A stretch of DNA of 64,000 nucleotides from Methylobacterium aquaticum (GCF_001043915.1 NZ_LABX01000018.1:1-64000), one strand, 5' to 3'; counted from the first letter of the stretch, positions 36,761-45,144 are shown. Made by a program: numbers and translations. The notes: generated by a model from the sequence alone, not told the origin.

Positions 36761-37077
36761 TACCATCGGCCCAAGATGCTGACGCATCGGGCCGATGAAC
36801 CATCTCAAATTTTCGATGCCAAGCCAGAGGCTTGGCGAAAATTCGCGAACGGAACCAAAGGTCGTTTCCAACGACCGTTGGTATGACACGCACGCTGTTT
36901 GCACGCACGCTGTTTGCCGGTCCAGCCATCGGCAGGGCGAGATCGTTCGAGCTGGGTCCGGTGCTGCTGGCGGCGCCGCGCCGTCGCGGGCCCGACGGCC
37001 CGGGCCGAGGACATCCCCTCGACACGATCGCCGTCGCCTCGCCGAAGACCGATCGCGGCGGCGCGGAGCTGAGCCTC
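36761..37077. other. Intergenic region holding the composite element and a tandem duplication
   Basis: 317 bp between the SDR gene and the small exported protein gene. Besides the three-hairpin element it contains a perfect 15-bp tandem duplication (ACGCACGCTGTTTGC at 36888-36902 and 36903-36917). No gene seen. Confidence 0.6.
36764..36882. repeat. Composite intergenic element of three consecutive hairpins
   Basis: Hairpin A (36764-36797): CATCGGCCC-aa-GATGC, loop TGAC, GCATC-GGGCCGATG, a 14-bp stem with a 2-nt bulge. Hairpin B (36808-36843): AATTTTC...GCCAAGCC, loop AGA, GGCTTGGC...GAAAATT. Hairpin C (36854-36882): ACCAAAGGTCGTT, loop TCC, AACGACCGTTGGT, 13 pairs with one mismatch. Related copies are at 18451-18582 and (hairpin C only) 58864-58896. 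Might be a mobile REP-like element, a terminator array or a structured RNA. Confidence 0.75.
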
Positions 37078-37320
37078 CTATCCCTTCTGCGGCCGCAGCA
37101 CGCCATCGCTGGTCTTCGGGTCCGGCGCCGGGGCGCTCGGCCGCACGGTGCCGGTCGCATCCGTGTCGCCCGGGCGGACGCGCTCGGGCGGGGTCTCGTG
37201 GGGGGGCGGCATGTTGGGGGTCTGCTCGCGGCTGCGCTGCGGCGTGTCCGTGACCTGCGCCACAACGGGCGAGGCGGCCAGGACGGCGAGCAGGATGAGG
37301 CGGTGGATGCCACGGGTCAT
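37078..37320 (-). CDS. Small exported Pro-rich hypothetical protein
   Basis: 80 aa: signal peptide (IHRLILLAVLAASPVVAQ) then a hydrophilic Pro-rich tail (NMPPPHETPPERV...PDPKTSDGVLRPQKG). Such short exported proteins with a terminal DGVL/I-x-P-x-G motif occur in Methylobacterium and relatives; function unknown. ATG 37320 is preceded by AGGAGA; the longer frame to 37527 is rejected because it lacks a coherent N-terminus. Confidence 0.6.
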   Translation of the reverse strand: MTRGIHRLILLAVLAASPVVAQVTDTPQRSREQTPNMPPPHETPPERVRPGDTDATGTVRPSAPAPDPKTSDGVLRPQKG

Positions 37321-37394
37321 CGGGCTCTCCTGCGAAAGGTGGCGTGCAGTCTTGCCGAAGCAATCGCCACACGCCGGATCCGGTTCCCGCCCGA

Positions 37395-38042
37395 TCAGCG
37401 CAGGGCGAGCATCCCCACCACCGCATCGCCGACCATCCGCTTGTGGCGCGCGCGCAAATCGGGCGCGCCGAGATCGACGGAAAAAATCGCCCCGAAGGTG
37501 TGCCGGTTCGAGACCCGGAAGAAGCACAGGGCGCTGATCATCAGGTGCACGTCGAGGGGATCGACATCCGGCCGGAACAGGCCCTCGCGCTGGCCGCGGG
37601 CGATGATGTCGGTGATCGTCTGGATCACCCCGAGATTGAGCCCGCGGATCGTCTCCGATCCCGCCAGGTGCTCGGCCCGGTGGATGTTCTCGATCGCCAC
37701 GAGGCGGATGAAGTCCGGATGGGCCTCGTCATAGTCGAAGGTGAACTCGACGAGCCGGCGGATCGCCTCGGCCGGGCTCACGTTGCCGAGATCGAGATCG
37801 GCCTCGACCTGGCGGATATCGGCATAGGCTTTCTCCAGCACTGCGAGGTACAGGCCCTCCTTGCCGCCGAAGTAGTAGTAGATCATCCGCTTCGACGTGC
37901 GGGTGCGCTCCGCGATGGCGTCCACGCGCGCGCCGCTGAGCCCGAAGGCGGCGAATTCCTCCGTGGCGACCGCCAGGATGTCGGCCTTGGTCCGCTCGGG
38001 ATCCTTGATGCGGGAGGAGGCGCGGGGCGTGACGGCGTCCAT
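37395..38042 (-). CDS. TetR family transcriptional regulator
   Basis: 215 aa. The HTH lies at residues about 17-63 (TKADILAVATEEFAAFGLSGARVDAIAERTRTSKRMIYYYFGGKEGLYLAVLE), followed by an all-helical ligand domain. ATG 38042 (MDAVTPRASS) is chosen over 38207. It is downstream of the pca genes on the same strand but separated by a 13-bp perfect inverted repeat (38072-38105), which may terminate the pca transcript or be an operator for this regulator. Its ligand and targets are unknown; an aromatic-catabolism role is inferred from location. Confidence 0.88.
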   Translation of the reverse strand: MDAVTPRASSRIKDPERTKADILAVATEEFAAFGLSGARVDAIAERTRTSKRMIYYYFGGKEGLYLAVLEKAYADIRQVEADLDLGNVSPAEAIRRLVEFTFDYDEAHPDFIRLVAIENIHRAEHLAGSETIRGLNLGVIQTITDIIARGQREGLFRPDVDPLDVHLMISALCFFRVSNRHTFGAIFSVDLGAPDLRARHKRMVGDAVVGMLALR

Positions 38043-38071
38043 GGGTCGAACACTTCGGCGGGCGGGGGAGG

Positions 38072-38105
38072 GCGGCCGGGATGGGTGCTCTACCATCCCG
38101 GCCGC
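38072..38105 (-). terminator. 13-bp perfect inverted repeat between pcaL and tetR
   Basis: GCGGCCGGGATGG (38072-38084) / CCATCCCGGCCGC (38093-38105), 8-nt loop, 31 bp after the pcaL stop and 30 bp before the TetR start. Terminator of the pca operon or autoregulatory operator; no U-tract. Confidence 0.5.
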
Positions 38106-38136
38106 TCCGGCGCATCGGCTCGCGCCGGGATGTTGG

Positions 38137-39318
38137 TTACGCCAGCTCGTCGTCCAGCACCTCGCGGGCCCAGCGGAAGGCGCCGTTCGCCGCCGGCACG
38201 CCGGCATAGATCGCGGTCTGGATCAGCAGCGCCTGCAACTCGGACGGGGTGACGCCGTTGCGCAGGGCCGGGCGGATATGGAGCTTGAACTCCTCCTCGC
38301 GGCCGAGCGCCACCATCATGGCGAGCGTCACGAAGGAGCGGGTCTTCCACGGGATGCGCGGGTCGCCCCAAACCTCGCCCCAGGCAGTGCGGGTGATGAA
38401 GTCCTGCCACGGCCCCGCGAAGTCGCCGGCCGCGGCCAGCGAGCGCGCGACATGGGCCTCGCCGAGCACGCTCTTGCGGTTGGAAAGCCCGGTCTCGAAC
38501 GCCACCGCGCCGGTCGCCGCCTCGGGCGCCCCGCGGTGACGGTCGAGGAAGCCGAGGAGGTGGGCGGCACTGGCCGCCGGCTGCTCGACGGCGAGGAGAT
38601 GGGCGGCGTTCGGCAGCACCACCAGCTCGGCGTGGCGGATGCCGTCGCAGATCTCCTGCGCCATGGCGGGCGGCGTCGCCGGGTCGTCGCGCCCGGCGAT
38701 CACCAGGGTCGGGGCGGTGATGCGGTTCAGGACCGGCCGCAGGTCCATGCGGCCGATCGCGTTGCAGCACACGGCATAGCCGGCGGAATCCGTGCCGGTG
38801 AACTGCTGGCGCACCGGTGCCACCGCCTCAGGAGCCTTGGCCGGGAAGTCGGGCGTGAACCAGCGGGTCATCGTCGCCTCGACGATCGCCGCGGTGCCCT
38901 TCTCCCGCACCAGCGCGGCGCGCTCGTTCCAGGACGCCTCGCTCGGCATGAAGGCGGCGGTGGCCATCAGGGTCAGGCTGATGATCCGGTCGGGATGGCG
39001 GCTCGCCGCCGCCTGTCCGGTCATGCCGCCGAGCGACAGCCCGACCACGTGGGCACGGGGGATCTGAAGCGCATCGAGCAGGCCGATCAGATCCTCGGCC
39101 AGGTCCGCGATCTCGATCTGGGCGTCCCGCACCTGCGAGGCGCCATGACCGCGTGTGTCGTAGCGCAGCACCCGGTAGCGGCCGCGCAAGAGCGGCACCA
39201 GCGGGTCCCACATCGCCAGCGAGGTGCCGAGCGAGTTGGAGAAGACCACCACCGGCGCGCCGCTCGGGCCGGAGATCTCGTAGTTCAGACGGGTACCGTT
39301 GGCCTCGATCTGGGGCAT
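38137..39318 (-). CDS. pcaL: Fused 3-oxoadipate enol-lactonase / 4-carboxymuconolactone decarboxylase
   Basis: A 393-aa fusion of PcaD and PcaC, covering two consecutive steps from 4-carboxymuconolactone to 3-oxoadipate. N-terminal alpha/beta hydrolase (1-260): oxyanion VVFSNSLGTSLAMWD, nucleophile GLSLGGMTGQ, and a catalytic His in PNAAHLLAVEQP. C-terminal CMD domain (about 275-393): RSLAAAGDFAGPWQDFITRTAWGEVW, RSFVTLAMMVALGREEE and HIRPALRNGVTPSELQALLIQTAIY. Such fusions are named PcaL. ATG 39318 (MPQIEANGTRLNYE) is chosen. 13 bp after pcaB in the pca operon. Confidence 0.93.
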   Translation of the reverse strand: MPQIEANGTRLNYEISGPSGAPVVVFSNSLGTSLAMWDPLVPLLRGRYRVLRYDTRGHGASQVRDAQIEIADLAEDLIGLLDALQIPRAHVVGLSLGGMTGQAAASRHPDRIISLTLMATAAFMPSEASWNERAALVREKGTAAIVEATMTRWFTPDFPAKAPEAVAPVRQQFTGTDSAGYAVCCNAIGRMDLRPVLNRITAPTLVIAGRDDPATPPAMAQEICDGIRHAELVVLPNAAHLLAVEQPAASAAHLLGFLDRHRGAPEAATGAVAFETGLSNRKSVLGEAHVARSLAAAGDFAGPWQDFITRTAWGEVWGDPRIPWKTRSFVTLAMMVALGREEEFKLHIRPALRNGVTPSELQALLIQTAIYAGVPAANGAFRWAREVLDDELA

Positions 39319-39331
39319 GGGAACCTCGGGT

Positions 39332-40690
39332 TCAAGCGGAGTGCAGGAAGGCGGCAAGGCGCGACACCTCGGCGAGCGCCCGGTCGGCGGTGCGGGCCCC
39401 GGCCCGGATGGCGGGGGTCAGGTCGAAGGCGGCGTCGAGATCGGCGCCCGCTGCCTCGGGCCGGGTGCGCAGAACCTCCTGGAGCGAGCCCTGCCCGTCG
39501 CGGACGGCGCCGGCGGCCGCCTCGACCAGGGCGTGGGCGGCCTTGGCGCCGATCACCGGGCTGAGCCGGCCCGCCGCGGCATCGGCGAAGAGGAGACCTT
39601 GCGTCACGTCGATGGTGCGGCGCATCCGCTCCGGGTCGGGCACCAGCCCCTGGGCGAGGCCACGCGCCTCGCGCAAGGCGCCCGAGGCGAGGCCGAACAG
39701 GGTCGGCAGGGCGTGCCACTCGGCGTGCCAGGCGCCGGCCGGGCGCTCGTGGGCCGCCGCCATCCCGTCGAGAAGGATCAAGCTCGTGCCCTTGGCGGCG
39801 CCGAAGGCAGAAAGAATCACCGTCGAGGAGACGGGATTGCGCTTGTGCGGCATGGCCGAGGAGCCGCCGCGGCCCGGCACGTAGGGCTCCGCCACCTCAC
39901 CGACCTCGGTTGTGGCGAGATGCGCCACGTCGGTGGCGAATTTGGCGAGCGCCCCCATCAGGAGGGCGAGCCACGACCCGGTCTCGGCGATGCGGGCGCG
40001 CCGCGTGTGCCAGGGCGCGAGGTCGGGGTGGAGACCGAGGGCCGCCGCGAATCCGTCGCCGACCGCTTCCGCTGTCTCGCCGAGGCCGGCGAGCGTGCCG
40101 ACGGGGCCGCCGAGGGAGGCGGTGAGCACCCGCTCGCGCAAGGAGGGCAGCAGGGCCGCCACCTCGGCGATGCCGAGCGCCCAGATCGCCACCTTGAAGC
40201 CGAAGGTGACCGGCGCCGCGTGCTGGCCGTAGGTGCGCCCGACGCAGGGCGTCTCGCGGTGCTGGCGGGCGAGCCCCGAGAGACCGTCGAGGATCGCCTT
40301 CAGGTCCGCCGCGACGAGGTCGAGGGCGTCGCGGACCTGGAGCACCAGGGCGGTATCGGCGATGTCCTGGGTGGTGGTGGCCTTGTGGAAGGCGGGTTCC
40401 AGCTCCGGGGGAAGCGCCCCCTGCACCGCCTTGACGAAGGGGATCACCGGCACGCCCGCGACGGCAGTGCGCCGGCCCAAAGCCGCCGGATCGAGCGCCT
40501 TCGGGGCCATGCCTTCGATGGCGGGGGCAAGGGAGGCCGGCACCAGGCCGGCCTCGGCTTGCGCCCGGGCGAGGGCCGCCTCGGCCCGCAGCATCGCCGC
40601 CACCCGGGCCTCGTCGGCGAAGACGGAGCGCATCGCATCCGTGGCGAAGAGGGGCCCGAGCAGGGCGGAGTCGAGGGCCGAGAGCGTCAT
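39332..40690 (-). CDS. pcaB: 3-carboxy-cis,cis-muconate cycloisomerase
   Basis: 452-aa member of the fumarase/aspartase superfamily that lactonises 3-carboxymuconate. The superfamily signature GGSSAMPHKRNPVSS is present, with the conserved Ser loop, plus the TTTQDIADTALVLQ and GRTYGQHAAPVTFG regions. Length is normal. Placed 4 bp after the BKACE gene and before pcaL, so it is in one polycistronic unit. Confidence 0.94.
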   Translation of the reverse strand: MTLSALDSALLGPLFATDAMRSVFADEARVAAMLRAEAALARAQAEAGLVPASLAPAIEGMAPKALDPAALGRRTAVAGVPVIPFVKAVQGALPPELEPAFHKATTTQDIADTALVLQVRDALDLVAADLKAILDGLSGLARQHRETPCVGRTYGQHAAPVTFGFKVAIWALGIAEVAALLPSLRERVLTASLGGPVGTLAGLGETAEAVGDGFAAALGLHPDLAPWHTRRARIAETGSWLALLMGALAKFATDVAHLATTEVGEVAEPYVPGRGGSSAMPHKRNPVSSTVILSAFGAAKGTSLILLDGMAAAHERPAGAWHAEWHALPTLFGLASGALREARGLAQGLVPDPERMRRTIDVTQGLLFADAAAGRLSPVIGAKAAHALVEAAAGAVRDGQGSLQEVLRTRPEAAGADLDAAFDLTPAIRAGARTADRALAEVSRLAAFLHSA

Positions 40691-40694
40691 CGGA

Positions 40695-41528
40695 TCAGGC
40701 CGCGGGCTTGATGTGGAGGAGGGCGCGCGCCTCCGCCGGGGTCGCGACCGTGCGGTTGTGGCGGGTCACCATCTCGGCGGCCAGCGAGACCAGCTCGGCA
40801 TTGCTCGCGGCCAGGCGGTCCTTGGTCACCCGGACGTTGTCCTCGAGCCCGGTCCGCACCGCATCCGCCCCGCGGGCGAGCGCCCAGCCCATCACGCGGG
40901 CCTGCTCGCGGCCGATGCCGGCGGCGGTCCAGGTCGCGCCCGGGATCACGCGCTTGGTCTCGGCGAGCAGGATGTCGAGCAGGTGCTCGTCCGCCGGCAT
41001 CGCGTTCTTCACGCCCATCACGAACTGGACGTGGGGATGGGCGTCGATCAGCCCGTCCTCGATCAGACGCTTGGCGCCGTGGATGTGGGAGAGATCGAAG
41101 ATCTCGATCTCGGGCCGGATGCCATGCGTGTGCATCGACCCGGCGAGGTCGTTCACCAGGGTGGCGTGGTTCTCGTAGACGATGGTCGGGAAGTTGACCG
41201 AGCCGGTCGAGAGCGAGGCCATGTCGGGCCGGTGCACCAGCGAGAGGCCGCGCGCGCTCGGATCACGGCCGCGGCCGCCGGTCGAGAACTGCACGATCAT
41301 GCCGGGGCAGTGCTTGCGCACGCCCTCCTGGACGGCGGCGAACTTGTCCGGGTCGGAGGAGGGCGACTCGTCGTCGTTGCGGACGTGGATATGGACCAGG
41401 GTGGCGCCGGCTTGATAAGCCTGATGGGTGGATTCGATTTGCTCGGCGACGGTGGTGGGGACCGCCGGGTTGTCCTTCTTGCGCGGCACCGATCCGGTGA
41501 TCGCGACCGCGATGACGACGGGGTTCAT
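40695..41528 (-). CDS. BKACE family beta-keto acid cleavage enzyme (DUF849)
   Basis: 277-aa TIM-barrel Zn enzyme. Metal/substrate motif LVHIHVRND, the segment IVQFSTGGRGRD, and TGLEDNVR near the C-terminus are typical of BKACE. The family condenses a beta-keto acid with acetyl-CoA, giving acetoacetate and a new acyl-CoA. Within the pca operon the likely substrate is 3-oxoadipate, giving succinyl-CoA and acetoacetate, so this one enzyme could stand in for pcaIJ and pcaF, which are absent here. Family assignment is firm; the substrate is inferred from neighbours. Confidence 0.88.
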   Translation of the reverse strand: MNPVVIAVAITGSVPRKKDNPAVPTTVAEQIESTHQAYQAGATLVHIHVRNDDESPSSDPDKFAAVQEGVRKHCPGMIVQFSTGGRGRDPSARGLSLVHRPDMASLSTGSVNFPTIVYENHATLVNDLAGSMHTHGIRPEIEIFDLSHIHGAKRLIEDGLIDAHPHVQFVMGVKNAMPADEHLLDILLAETKRVIPGATWTAAGIGREQARVMGWALARGADAVRTGLEDNVRVTKDRLAASNAELVSLAAEMVTRHNRTVATPAEARALLHIKPAA

Positions 41529-41773
41529 GGTGGTTTCCTCAGTGATGATGGTCGTGCGTGCCGGGGTACTCCACCCTCCAGGTCATTCCGGAGTCGCGTC
41601 GCGGAGCCCGAAATCCAGAAACTCAGGTCTTTGAGAAGTCCGCGGAACGCGATCCGCTCGCTTCAGCACCATCGACGGTTCTGGATCCCGGGCTCCGCTG
41701 CGCGTCCCCGGGATGACGCGGAAGGCTTCAATCGCCGCGGCGTCGTGCTGTTTCACGTTTTACCGGGTCGATC
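41529..41773. other. BKACE-pcaG gap with dispersed repeat
   Basis: 245-bp gap inside the pca gene cluster. It holds a copy (41679-41717) of a 39-bp dispersed repeat also seen at 55796-55836 and 55894-55932. No gene. Confidence 0.6.
41679..41717 (+). repeat. Dispersed 39-bp repeat, copy A
   Basis: Begins TTCTGGATCCCGGGCTCCGC and ends GGGATGAC. 34 of 39 positions match the copy at 55894-55932, and the core also matches, inverted, at 55796-55836. It can fold on itself through CCCGGG-type arms. It interrupts the pca cluster between the BKACE and pcaG genes. Confidence 0.75.
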
Positions 41774-42409
41774 TCACACGTCGAAGAAGACGGTCTCGTT
41801 CGGGCCCTGCAAGTGGATGTCGAAGACGTAGACGGTCTTGCCGTCCCGCTCCTCGCGGTTCGCCAGCAGGCTGTCGCGCTGCTGGCCGCGCTCGACGAGG
41901 TTCAGCACCGGGTCGTCGGCATTCGCTGCCGCCTCGTCGGCGAAGTAGAGCCGGGTCTGGAGACCGATATTGATGCCGCGGGCGGCGATCCAGAGGTTGA
42001 TGTGGGGCGCCATCGGTCGGTGGCCTTTCCGGCCGACGACCGGGCCGGGCTTCACCGTCTCGAAGTGCCACAGGCCGGTCTCGAAATCCGAGCCGGTGCG
42101 GCCCCAGCCCCGAAAACCCTCGTCGAGGGGCTTGCCCTCCTGACGGTCGGCCGGGTGGTTGTAGCGGCCGGCGGCGTTGGCCTGCCAGATCTCGATCAGC
42201 ACGTCGCGCACGGGCACGCCGGCGCCGTCGAAGACCCGGCCCTCGATGCGGATCCGCTCGCCCGCGGTGTCGGGGTCGGTCAGCACGTTGGTGAAGTTGG
42301 TCTCGAAGATGTCGAAGCCGGCCTGTTTCGGGATCAGCCCGATATGGACGTAGGGGCCCGCGGTCTGGGACGGCGTTTCCTGGAGGCGGACGGGAAGCGG
42401 CTGGACCAT
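41774..42409 (-). CDS. pcaG: Protocatechuate 3,4-dioxygenase alpha subunit
   Basis: 211-aa alpha subunit of the intradiol dioxygenase. Family sequence ETPSQTAGPYVHIGLIP at the N-terminus, RVFDGAGVPVRDVLIEIWQANAAGRYNHP, and HINLWIAARGINIGLQTRLYF. The alpha chain does not carry the active iron ligands but shapes the active site with PcaH. It lies 4 bp after pcaH. Confidence 0.95.
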   Translation of the reverse strand: MVQPLPVRLQETPSQTAGPYVHIGLIPKQAGFDIFETNFTNVLTDPDTAGERIRIEGRVFDGAGVPVRDVLIEIWQANAAGRYNHPADRQEGKPLDEGFRGWGRTGSDFETGLWHFETVKPGPVVGRKGHRPMAPHINLWIAARGINIGLQTRLYFADEAAANADDPVLNLVERGQQRDSLLANREERDGKTVYVFDIHLQGPNETVFFDV

Positions 42410-42413
42410 CGTC

Positions 42414-43142
42414 TCAGTTCCCCTGAAGCTTGTTCTCGAACAGCGTCTGCTGGCGGCCGCGCAGCACGATGTCGAACTTATAGGCGAGCATGTCGAGCGG
42501 CACCGCGGCGCCGAGGTCGAGGGGGGCGATCAGCCGTTCGGCCGCCGAGCGGTCGGGAATCCCGAGCACCATCGGGTCGCGCCAGATCAGCGGATCGCCT
42601 TCGAAGTACATCTGGGTGATGAGGCGCTGGGCGAAGCCGGAGCCGAACACCGAGAAGTGGATATGGGCCGGGCGCCAGGAATTGAGGTTGTTGCGCCAGG
42701 GATAGGGCCCGGGCTTGATCGTGCGGAAGTAGTAGAAGCCGTTTGCGTCGGTGATCGTCCGGCCGCAGCCGCCGAAATTCGGGTCGATCGGGGCGAGGTA
42801 GCGGTCGTTGCGGTGGCGGTAGCGCCCGCCCGCATTGGCCTGCCAGAACTCGACCAGGGTGTGGGGTATGCCCCGGCCGTTCTCGTCGCGGACATGGCCG
42901 TGGACGAAGATCCGCTCGCCGATCGGCTCGCCCTCGCGGGCGTAGTTGAGGATCAGGTCGTTGTCGAGCGGGCCGAGTTCGGAGTGGCCGAAGGCCGGGC
43001 CGGTCACCTCCGACAGGGAGGATTGCAGCGAGATCATCGCCCGGCGCGGCGAGCGCAGCACGCTGGTCTTGTAGTCCGGCGTGAAGGCCGGCGGGTGGAT
43101 CGAACGGTCCCGTTGCAGGAACTCGCTGTCGGCGTCGGTCAT
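42414..43142 (-). CDS. pcaH: Protocatechuate 3,4-dioxygenase beta subunit
   Basis: 242-aa catalytic subunit that cleaves the protocatechuate ring using Fe(III). Likely iron ligands are visible: Tyr in [11 protein letters not shown], Tyr in [10 protein letters not shown] and two His in [11 protein letters not shown]. The family start is [27 protein letters not shown] 43142 ([12 protein letters not shown]) follows GGAGGAGAC. An open frame extends to 43553 but overlaps the IclR gene in another frame. First structural gene of the pca operon, downstream of the IclR regulator. Confidence 0.96.
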   Translation of the reverse strand: MTDADSEFLQRDRSIHPPAFTPDYKTSVLRSPRRAMISLQSSLSEVTGPAFGHSELGPLDNDLILNYAREGEPIGERIFVHGHVRDENGRGIPHTLVEFWQANAGGRYRHRNDRYLAPIDPNFGGCGRTITDANGFYYFRTIKPGPYPWRNNLNSWRPAHIHFSVFGSGFAQRLITQMYFEGDPLIWRDPMVLGIPDRSAAERLIAPLDLGAAVPLDMLAYKFDIVLRGRQQTLFENKLQGN

Positions 43143-43311
43143 CGTCTCCTCCTGGAGGCCCGTCGGGGCCGTGGCAGGTCGTGCGAGGGGTGATCCTCGG
43201 TGGCTCTTGCTGGCCCGGTCGTTCGACGTGCCCGCGGGACTTACCACCGTCCCGGGGGCCGAGCCATGTCGGGGTGTCGCGAGGACGGGAACTCCTCGGG
43301 ATGCCGGTGTC

Positions 43312-44121
43312 TCAGGACAGGGCCGGGGCCCGGCCGCCGAGCGCTCCGAGATACTCGGAGAAGGCGCCGACCGAGGACAGGTCGGCCGCCGCCGAGAGCA
43401 GGTCCGGCGCGATGGCGTCGCGCTGCGCGACCGTGAGGCGCAGGCTCGGGCCGGCGACGCTGAGGTTGCCGATCGCCCGGCCGGTCTGCGGATGCACGAT
43501 GTTGGCCGCCATCGCGGCGGCGCCCGGGGTGTTGGTGTCCTGCACCCAGGCATAGCCCCGGGCCCGGGCCTCGTTCACCAGGCTCATCAGGGCGGCGATG
43601 GTGCGCGGCGCGTTGGGCCCGCACTCCTCCGGGGCGCCGAGGCCTTGGCGCATCACGAGGCGCAGCGCCTCCTCGTCGGTGAGGCTGGCGAGCCACGCGA
43701 TGCCGGTCGAGGTGGTGGAGAGCCGGGCCTCCGTGCCCATGTCGCCGTCGTAGCGCAGGCCGGTGCGCGCGCCTTGCGCCTTCGCCACCCAGACCAGGCG
43801 CGGGTAATCGACCACCGCGAGGCGGGCCAGCTCGCCGCTGAGATCCGCCAGCCGGTTGAGCACCGACTGGGCGATGTCGACCACGCCGGTGCGCGAGAGG
43901 TGCTTGAGGCCGAGCGTCGCGAACTTGGTGGTGAGGAGATAGCGGCCGGTCTCGCCGTCCTGCACGACGTAAGCGTACTCGGCCAGTTCGGCCAGGAGCC
44001 GGTGCACGCCGCTCTTCGGGATATCCAGCGTCTCGGCGATGGATTGGAGCGGGAGCCCGCGCGGATGGTTCGCGAGGAGTTCCACCAGATCCAGGACGCG
44101 CCGCAGCAGGGAGCCGGCCAT
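43312..44121 (-). CDS. IclR family transcriptional regulator (PcaR/PobR-like)
   Basis: 269 aa. N-terminal winged helix ([43 protein letters not shown]) and a C-terminal effector domain ([38 protein letters not shown]). IclR members PcaR, PcaU and PobR control pca/pob genes using aromatic-pathway metabolites, so this protein probably regulates the pca genes directly downstream and perhaps the divergent transporter. The intergenic region upstream has GGAAC/GTTCC inverted half-sites that may be its operator. Confidence 0.88.
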   Translation of the reverse strand: MAGSLLRRVLDLVELLANHPRGLPLQSIAETLDIPKSGVHRLLAELAEYAYVVQDGETGRYLLTTKFATLGLKHLSRTGVVDIAQSVLNRLADLSGELARLAVVDYPRLVWVAKAQGARTGLRYDGDMGTEARLSTTSTGIAWLASLTDEEALRLVMRQGLGAPEECGPNAPRTIAALMSLVNEARARGYAWVQDTNTPGAAAMAANIVHPQTGRAIGNLSVAGPSLRLTVAQRDAIAPDLLSAAADLSSVGAFSEYLGALGGRAPALS

Positions 44122-44152
44122 CTCTCGTCTCGTCTCATGCGCTCACAAATAT

Positions 44153-44183
44153 GGAACGCAGTTCTGGATTTGAATGGAGTTCC
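44153..44183. promoter_or_regulatory. Putative IclR operator between regulator and transporter
   Basis: Inverted half-sites GGAAC (44153-44157) and GTTCC (44179-44183), with an additional perfect GAAC-gca-GTTC (44154-44164). It lies in the 103-bp divergent gap and resembles IclR-type palindromic sites. Confidence 0.45.
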
Positions 44184-44224
44184 GTCCTAAGTCAAGACGG
44201 GTGGACCGGAGAGGGGAGACGGGC

Positions 44225-45130
44225 ATGCGCGGCGGAACGGGCCAGCACGAGACCCTGATCGGCATCGCCCTGATGGTGAGCGCGGTGGCGGGCTTCGCCT
44301 CGATCGACGCCTCGGCGAAGTTCCTGAGCGGGACAATGAGCCCGATGCTGATCGTCGCCGTGCGCTACCTCGTCAGCTTCGTCATCGTGGCGGCGTTCCT
44401 GGCCGCGCGGCGCGACATCGTCGGGCTGATGCGGACCCGCAGGCCCGGGTTGCAGGTCTTGCGCTCGCTCTGCCTCGTGACGGCGACGATGTGTTCGTTC
44501 GTGGCGCTCCGCTACCTGCCGCTGGCGCAGGTGACCTCGATCACCTTCGCCTCGCCGCTCGTGGTGGCGCTGATCGCCGGACCGCTCCTCGGCGAGCGGG
44601 TCGGCTGGCGACGGGCGGCGGCGGTGCTGGTCGGCTTCTCGGGGGTGCTGGTGGTGAGCCGGCCGGGCGTCTCAGGGATGCATCCGGCGGCGTTGCTCGC
44701 CGTGGTGACGGCGTTGGTCAACGGCGTCTACATCGTGGTCACGCGGATGCTCGCCGCCTCCGATCCGCCCGAGACGACCATGTTCTATACCGGCCTCGTC
44801 GGCTCGGTGCTGACCGCACCGGCTTTGCCGTTCCTGTGGGAGACGCCGAGTGCGCCCTCGACCTGGATCGGTATCGTGTCGGTCGGATTCTTCGGGGCGC
44901 TCGGGCACTGGCTGCTGATCCTGGCGCATCGCCGGGCGCCGGCCTCGACGCTGGCGCCCTTCGCCTATGCCCACCTGCTCTGGGCGGTGCTCCTCGGCGT
45001 CCTGGTCTTCGGCCACCTGCCGGACCATTGGACGGTGATCGGCGGCGCGGTGGTGGCGGCCTCCGGGCTGTACCTCCTGTACCACGAGCGCCCGCGGGTC
45101 ACACCGCCGGGGGAGGAGGGGGCGGCGTGA
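44225..45130 (+). CDS. EamA/DMT family transporter
   Basis: 301 aa with ten predicted TM helices in two EamA repeats (first ALMVSAVAGFASIDASAKFLSG; second HPAALLAVVTALVNGVYIVVTR). Drug/metabolite transporter superfamily; the substrate cannot be told from sequence. ATG 44225 follows GGGGAGAC and is preferred over 44174. It is divergent from the IclR regulator, and by context could move an aromatic acid or pathway intermediate, though this is inference. Confidence 0.88.
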   Translation: MRGGTGQHETLIGIALMVSAVAGFASIDASAKFLSGTMSPMLIVAVRYLVSFVIVAAFLAARRDIVGLMRTRRPGLQVLRSLCLVTATMCSFVALRYLPLAQVTSITFASPLVVALIAGPLLGERVGWRRAAAVLVGFSGVLVVSRPGVSGMHPAALLAVVTALVNGVYIVVTRMLAASDPPETTMFYTGLVGSVLTAPALPFLWETPSAPSTWIGIVSVGFFGALGHWLLILAHRRAPASTLAPFAYAHLLWAVLLGVLVFGHLPDHWTVIGGAVVAASGLYLLYHERPRVTPPGEEGAA

Positions 45131-45144
45131 GCCGCCGCCTCCGG

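Noticed and set aside
36888-36917. Possible CRISPR-like direct repeat
   Set aside because: Only two copies with no spacer between them; no array and no cas genes in the window.
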